Below are positions 60,007 through 64,000 of a stretch of 64,000 bases of DNA, piece after piece. A model generated the notes under the pieces. That model was not told where the DNA came from, made no database searches, and worked only from the letters and a program-made list of their open reading frames with translations. A program made the translations under genes and the position numbers. Source of the stretch: Nocardioides sp. (GTDB lineage Bacteria > Actinomycetota > Actinomycetes > Propionibacteriales > Nocardioidaceae); contig NZ_SSXI01000116.1 of assembly GCF_004803405.1 (NCBI RefSeq), forward strand, positions 716 through 64,715, written 5' to 3'. Within the stretch, counting starts at the first letter, position 1, and every line of letters begins with the position of its first letter.

Positions 60007-60729
60007 TCAGTAGCCCAGGTAGGCATGGCGGATGGCCTCATCGCCACGCAGTTCGGAGGCCGCCCCGCGGGCGACGACGCGACCGAGTGCCACGACGAGA
60101 GCGCTGTCGGCGATTGCGAGAGCGCTTCCGACGTTCTGCTCGACCAGCAGGACCGTGAGGCCGGTGTCGTCTCGGAGCTGGGCGAGCTGCGCCAGCAGCT
60201 GGGCGACGACGGAAGGGGCGAGCCCGAGCGAGGGCTCGTCGAGGAGCAGCGCCTTGGGTCGGCTGACCAGCGCCCGTCCGAGTGCGGCCATCTGGCGCTC
60301 ACCGCCCGACAGTTGGTGCCCGAGCGCCTCGCGTCGCTTGGCAAGCCCGGGGAAGAGGTCGAGCACCTCTGCCACAGCGAGCTCGGTCGTACGACGGGCT
60401 GTCGCCCCGCGGCGCCAGCTTCCGCCGAGCCGGAGGTTCTCCGTGACCGTGAGCTCCCGGATGATCCCGCCACCTTCGGGAACGTGGGCGAGACCGCGGG
60501 GCATCAGCTGCTCCACGGGAAGGGCCGAGACGTCCTCCCCGTCGAGGACGACACTGCCCGCAGTTCGCGGCACCAACCCTGAGATCGCCTTCAAGAGCGT
60601 CGACTTGCCCGCTCCATTGGCTCCTAGGACGGCCGTGATGGTGCCGGCAGGGAGGTCCACCGAGAAGTCGTGCAGGACGGGCGCGTTGCCGTACCCCGCC
60701 TCTAAGGCTGTGACGGTCAACGTATTCAT
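60007..60729 (-). CDS. Branched-chain-type ABC ATPase (LivF-like)
   Basis: A 240-aa ATPase: Walker A VLGANGAGKSTLLKAISGLV, Q-loop replaced by VPEGGGIIRELTVTENLRLG as in LivF proteins, signature HQLSGGERQMAALGRALVSR, Walker B PKALLLDEPSLGLAPSVV and switch region LLVEQNVGSALAIADSALVV (Gln-Asn in place of His, as usual for LivF). Its start overlaps the LivG stop (ATGA at 60729-60726). Confidence 0.92.
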   Translation of the reverse strand: MNTLTVTALEAGYGNAPVLHDFSVDLPAGTITAVLGANGAGKSTLLKAISGLVPRTAGSVVLDGEDVSALPVEQLMPRGLAHVPEGGGIIRELTVTENLRLGGSWRRGATARRTTELAVAEVLDLFPGLAKRREALGHQLSGGERQMAALGRALVSRPKALLLDEPSLGLAPSVVAQLLAQLAQLRDDTGLTVLLVEQNVGSALAIADSALVVALGRVVARGAASELRGDEAIRHAYLGY

Positions 60730-61565
60730 GCCGGCTCCTCGGTCAGGGTGACGGCGGTCCCGGCGTCGACCTCGATGTCCGTGGGATCAATGCCGAGATA
60801 GGCGGCGGCCACCGCAGGATCCGACTGGATCTCCGACGGCGTACCCGCAGCGACGAGCCGGCCGAAGTCGAGGACCACCACCTGGTCGCAGACCCCCATG
60901 ACGAAGTCCATGTGGTGCTCCACGAGCAGGACCGAGCACGGGGAGTCCGGGTCGCCCGGCAACGACTTGACCAGCTCTGCCAACGGCTCGAAGTCCTCGG
61001 CACCGAGTCCGCCCGCGGGCTCGTCGAGCAGTAGCAGTCGCGGCCTGGTGACCAGGGCGCGGGCGAGCGCCACTCGCTTCTGGACGGGGTAGGGAAGCGC
61101 CGATGCCTGGCGCTCGGCGTGCTGCGCCACCCCGAGCCGATCCAGCCCCTCCGTGCTGATGCGTCGTGACTCACGTTCGTCCCGCGCACTGCCCGGCAGG
61201 CCCAGGAGGGACGACACGTAGCCGGCGCGTCGTTGGGTCGTGCGACCGAGCATGACGTTCTCGACAGCCGTCAGGTGGGGGAAGAGTCCGACATCCTGAA
61301 GGGTGCGGGCGATGCCCTGGCGAACCAGGCGTCGCGGCTTGGGGTGGAAAGGGTGACCGTCCCACGTCAGCTGCCCGGCGGACGGACGGACGAAGCCGCT
61401 GACGACGTTGAACAGCGTGGTCTTGCCGGCGCCATTCGGGCCCACGAGTCCCACCACGCTTCGTGGTGGAACAGACAAGGTGACGTCTTCGAGCGCCCGG
61501 AGTCCACCGAACTGGACGGTTACGCCGGAGACGCTGAGACCGGAGTCAGGGGATCCCTTGAGCAT
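60726..61565 (-). CDS. Branched-chain-type ABC ATPase (LivG-like)
   Basis: A 279-aa ATPase: GLVGPNGAGKTTLFNVVSGF (Walker A), RTLQDVGLFPHLTAVENVML (Q-loop), ALPYPVQKRVALARALVTRP (a divergent signature lacking the canonical LSGGQ), RLLLLDEPAGGLGAEDFEPL (Walker B) and VLLVEHHMDFVMGVCDQVVV (switch His). The C-terminus extends to EIQSDPAVAAAYLG, as is normal for LivG. ATG 61565 is preferred; the frame is open back through a TetR-type operator at 61601. It is the first gene of the five-gene importer operon. Confidence 0.9.
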   Translation of the reverse strand: MLKGSPDSGLSVSGVTVQFGGLRALEDVTLSVPPRSVVGLVGPNGAGKTTLFNVVSGFVRPSAGQLTWDGHPFHPKPRRLVRQGIARTLQDVGLFPHLTAVENVMLGRTTQRRAGYVSSLLGLPGSARDERESRRISTEGLDRLGVAQHAERQASALPYPVQKRVALARALVTRPRLLLLDEPAGGLGAEDFEPLAELVKSLPGDPDSPCSVLLVEHHMDFVMGVCDQVVVLDFGRLVAAGTPSEIQSDPAVAAAYLGIDPTDIEVDAGTAVTLTEEPA

Positions 61566-61600
61566 CGTGCCTACCTCTGGTGTCGCCTCGTCAGACCATC

Positions 61601-61618
61601 TGACCGTACGCACGGTCA
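61601..61618. promoter_or_regulatory. TetR-type operator upstream of the importer operon
   Basis: TGACCGTACGCACGGTCA, both half-sites perfect, 36 bp before the livG-like start. It places the whole importer operon in the same predicted regulon. Confidence 0.8.
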
Positions 61619-61639
61619 GTAGTGTGCGGGAGGTCACAG

Positions 61640-62035
61640 GCCGATGTCAATAGCGGTAGGAGCCGGCTGGCGGCCGGGCCGTCCCTGTCATCTGCTGGCG
61701 CGGTTCGAGGGGGGTGAGCGGGTCTGAGACGCCTTAACGGGCGGCCTATTCCTGCGTGTCCTGGGGGTCGGAGTCCCTCGAGTTGTCGGCATGGGCAGAC
61801 CAAGTGCGACCGGTTGCCAGGGCGATCGGATTAGGGTCTGGATGTGGAGCTGCGGGTGGCGGATGGCCGGGCTGTTGTTGGCTGCTGGCGCTGGCAGCCG
61901 ACCGGCGACGGTGAGTCTCGCGCCGTTCACCATCGTGGGGGTGAGCGAGATTGTCACCACGATGGCGCCGAGGTCGGCCGTCGCAAGGGATGAGCCGCCC
62001 CCAGCGCCAGGCCGCGGATGCTCAACGGCCGACCG
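61640..62035. other. Intergenic stretch without a recognisable gene
   Basis: About 400 bp between the importer promoter and the end of the XdhC-family gene. Short open frames on both strands show no family motif, ribosome site or codon pattern I can support. Confidence 0.5.
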
Positions 62036-63163
62036 CTACGAGAGGGCAGCGTGGTGGATCCGGCCCGACGTGCTGCTCAGGGGCTGCCCTGATCCGCCCC
62101 AGCGCTGAGAAAGGATCTCCGCCGCAATGCTGACCGCCGCCTCTTCAGGCGTGCGGGCGCCGAGGTCCAGGCCTATCGGACTCCGCAGTCTGCCCAGCTC
62201 GGATTCGGTCAGTCCCGCCTCGCGGAGGCGCGTCATCCGGTCGTCGTGGGTACGACGCGAGCCCATCGCGCCGACATAGGCCACCTGGGGGAGGCGTAGG
62301 CCCACCTCCAGCAGGGGTACGTCGAACTTCGGGTCGTGGGTCAGGACGGTGATCACCGTCCGGCTGTCAATGCGTCCGGCGGCGGCTTCGGCTGCGAGGT
62401 ACCGGTGAGGCCAGTCGACGACGACCTCGTCGGCGTCGCGGAACCGGGCGGCTGTGGCGAACACCGGTCGCGCGTCGCAGACTGTCACGCGGTATCCCAG
62501 AAACGCGCCTATGCGCGCCGTCGCCGCAGCGAAGTCGATCGCCCCGAACACCAGCATCCGCGGTGCCGGTGTGAAGGCTTGAACGAAGACCCGCAGGCCC
62601 TCGCCTCGGCGTTCGCCATCAGGTCCATAGGAGAGCACCTGGGACTGGCCGTGGACCAACAGACCCCGTGCGTCGTCGCGGACGCCGTCGTCGATGCGGC
62701 CGCTGCCGAGTGATCCCTGCGCAGAATCTGGACGCACGATCATCCTCCGGCCGACGCGAGCACTGTCGGGGTGGTCGACCACGGTCGCGATCGCCACGGG
62801 ATGGCCTCGCTCGATGTCCGCGAAAACGTCCTCGAGCTCTGGGAACGTGGCGCGATCGACCTGCTCGACGTACACGTCGATGATCCCGCCACAGGTCAGT
62901 CCAACGGCGAAGGCATCGAAGTCGGAGACGCCGTACCGCTGCAGCACCGGCGTGCCCGCCGCCAGGACCTCCTGGGCGAGCTCATAGACCGCGCCCTCGA
63001 CGCAGCCGCCGGACACGGACCCGAGGACGGCCCCGTCTAGTCCGACGATCATCGAGGCGCCGGGCGGCTGCGGCGCGGACCGGAAGGTCGCCACGACCGT
63101 CCCGACGGCTACCCGATTGCCGGTTCGCCACCAGTCCACGAGCTCGGGCATCACCTCACGCAT
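62036..63163 (-). CDS. XdhC/CoxI family protein
   Basis: A 375-aa protein with the N-terminal XdhC motif (VATFRSAPQPPGASMIVGLD, GSVSGGCVEGAVYELAQEVL with the molybdopterin-ligand Cys, VGLTCGGIIDVYVEQVD) and a C-terminal Rossmann-like domain (ARIGAFLGYRVTVCDARPVF, VTVLTHDPKFDVPLLEVGLR, YVGAMGSRRTHDDRMTRL). Such proteins insert or sulfurate the molybdenum cofactor of xanthine/CO-dehydrogenase-type hydroxylases. No such hydroxylase is in the window. Two TetR-type operators lie upstream. Confidence 0.88.
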   Translation of the reverse strand: MREVMPELVDWWRTGNRVAVGTVVATFRSAPQPPGASMIVGLDGAVLGSVSGGCVEGAVYELAQEVLAAGTPVLQRYGVSDFDAFAVGLTCGGIIDVYVEQVDRATFPELEDVFADIERGHPVAIATVVDHPDSARVGRRMIVRPDSAQGSLGSGRIDDGVRDDARGLLVHGQSQVLSYGPDGERRGEGLRVFVQAFTPAPRMLVFGAIDFAAATARIGAFLGYRVTVCDARPVFATAARFRDADEVVVDWPHRYLAAEAAAGRIDSRTVITVLTHDPKFDVPLLEVGLRLPQVAYVGAMGSRRTHDDRMTRLREAGLTESELGRLRSPIGLDLGARTPEEAAVSIAAEILSQRWGGSGQPLSSTSGRIHHAALS

Positions 63164-63231
63164 GACATCCCCTGCATGCGAGCCGCGCCGGCCTGATTGC
63201 TTTGTGAAGGCACTTACGCGTCGCGAAAAAT

Positions 63232-63249
63232 TGACCGCTCATACGGTCA
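63232..63249. promoter_or_regulatory. TetR-type operator (left of the pair before the galactose-oxidase-like gene)
   Basis: TGACCGCTCATACGGTCA, within a TTGACC...GGTCAA extension. The centre deviates from the other copies but both half-sites match. It lies 69 bp before the divergent XdhC start. Confidence 0.7.
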
Positions 63250-63315
63250 ATTTAGAGTCGCTGGAGAACCGGCACAAGTCATCCGCTTGCGGCTGCCCAA
63301 CCCTGGCGTCTAGCC

Positions 63316-63333
63316 TGACCGCTTGTACGGTCA
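63316..63333. promoter_or_regulatory. TetR-type operator (right of the pair)
   Basis: TGACCGCTTGTACGGTCA, 84 bp from its partner at 63232 (exactly eight helical turns at 10.5 bp) and 40 bp before the start at 63373. Confidence 0.7.
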
Positions 63334-63372
63334 ATTTGTGAGCTTGCTGCCATCAGTCGAAGCGAGGCCCTC

Positions 63373-64000
63373 ATGCGATGTGCTCCTGTCCTTGCCGCGT
63401 TACTTCTCGTCACCGCAGCCTCCTCGCCGTTGGTCGTACCTGCGGCAGCGGAGACGTCGTATCCAGAAGAGGTCGGCGCCTTTGGTGCATTGTTCGCGGA
63501 CCCGTCTGGACATGAGTGCCTGGAGGCGCAGGACTCGTCGGGGGAGCGGTGCAAGCCGACGGCGGTGAGCGTCGCGGTCCTGCCGAACGGCCGGATCCTG
63601 TACTGGGACGGCATCGAGGGGATGAATCACGTCGGGCTCAACGTCGTCCTTGAGTTCGGCGAGAAGGCAATGGGCGATCAGGCGCGGGTGCTGGATCTTT
63701 CAGGCCCTGAGCCGTCATGGTCGGTGCCGATGCCGGCGGACACCAACGGCAACCCGGGCGGCTACGACCAGAACGCCGAGTACCTCCCGCTGATCCCGCA
63801 CGACAACGACAACAAGGACAACGACGGCAACCTGTTCTGCGCGGCGCACGTCTTCCTGCCCGATGGACGGCTGTTGATCAACGGGGGCACCGCGTACTAC
63901 TCCGAGCCCAGTATTCCGGGCACGAACTTCGGGGTGCTCGAGCCGGTGGGCATCAAGAACACTCGCATCTTCGACCCGAAGACCAACACGTTCGAACCCG
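63373..64000 (+). CDS. Secreted galactose-oxidase-like (kelch) protein, N-terminal part (runs off window)
   Basis: ATG 63373 opens a frame that stays open to the window end (209 codons). A signal peptide is visible (PVLAALLLVTAASSPLVVPA with AAAE). It is followed by VSVAVLPNGRILYWDGIEGM, an LEFGEKAMGDQARVLDLSG stretch and FCAAHVFLPDGRLLINGGTA, then NTRIFDPKTNTFEP. The kelch-like repetition and FCAAHVFLPDGRLL segment match copper-radical galactose/glyoxal oxidase-like proteins. Catalytic Cys/Tyr residues lie beyond the edge, so activity cannot be judged. Tandem TetR-type operators precede it. Confidence 0.75.
   Translation, partial: MRCAPVLAALLLVTAASSPLVVPAAAETSYPEEVGAFGALFADPSGHECLEAQDSSGERCKPTAVSVAVLPNGRILYWDGIEGMNHVGLNVVLEFGEKAMGDQARVLDLSGPEPSWSVPMPADTNGNPGGYDQNAEYLPLIPHDNDNKDNDGNLFCAAHVFLPDGRLLINGGTAYYSEPSIPGTNFGVLEPVGIKNTRIFDPKTNTFEP

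Overview
The window looks like chromosomal DNA of a high-GC actinobacterium, probably in or near the Nocardioidaceae. The grounds are GC-rich codon use, frequent GTG starts with GTGA/ATGA overlaps, F420-type enzymes, DUF6351 and SCP2 proteins, an XRE/phasin-like pair, and a 2-oxoglutarate:ferredoxin oxidoreductase fragment at the left edge. The genus is inferred from family resemblance only.

Left part (1-18.2 kb): a korA 5' fragment, an SDR beside a TetR gene with a nonsense codon, and a metallo-beta-lactamase-fold hydrolase. A decayed mobile stretch follows (truncated mobile-element ORF, broken TIM-barrel isomerase, IS3-family element with recognisable ends). Then come three secreted proteins (LVIVD-repeat protein, alpha/beta hydrolase, DUF6351 protein) and a minus-strand transport and catabolic operon: substrate-binding protein, fused permease-ATPase, alpha/beta hydrolase, Gfo/Idh/MocA dehydrogenase. 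A divergent LacI regulator with three operator-like palindromes faces this operon and is followed by an acyl-CoA ligase.

Island-like part (21.2-28.9 kb): a frameshifted DUF255 fragment, a divergent cassette of unrecognised genes (a TIGR04255-like protein, an HTH-like protein, a third unknown protein, and an opposing gene with an HTH-like C-terminus) around a perfect 22-bp palindrome, a frameshifted MobF-type relaxase N-terminus, a LuxR-family AAA regulator interrupted by two in-frame TAG codons, and the 3' half of an initiator tRNA. This is the accessory region most likely to hold an undescribed system.

Right part (28.8-64 kb): a large lipid or hydroxy-acid catabolic locus. It includes two acyl-CoA ligases, an acyl-CoA dehydrogenase paired with an APH-type kinase, enoyl-CoA hydratase, several SDRs, a thiolase, a thiolase-like protein with a DUF35 partner, an SCP2 protein, aldehyde and alcohol dehydrogenases, a 1014-aa self-sufficient P450-diflavin reductase fusion, a PHA-synthase-like protein and a LivFGHM-type importer with its binding protein. 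At least nine copies of an 18-bp palindrome (TGACCGNNCGTACGGTCA-like) sit upstream of these transcription units. The TetR-family gene at 46.3-47.0 kb, with one copy upstream of itself, is the best candidate regulator. The likely scheme is: import, terminal or subterminal hydroxylation, alcohol and aldehyde oxidation, CoA activation, beta-oxidation or 4-hydroxyacyl processing, and possible carbon storage as PHA. The window ends with an XdhC-family protein and the start of a secreted galactose-oxidase-like protein.
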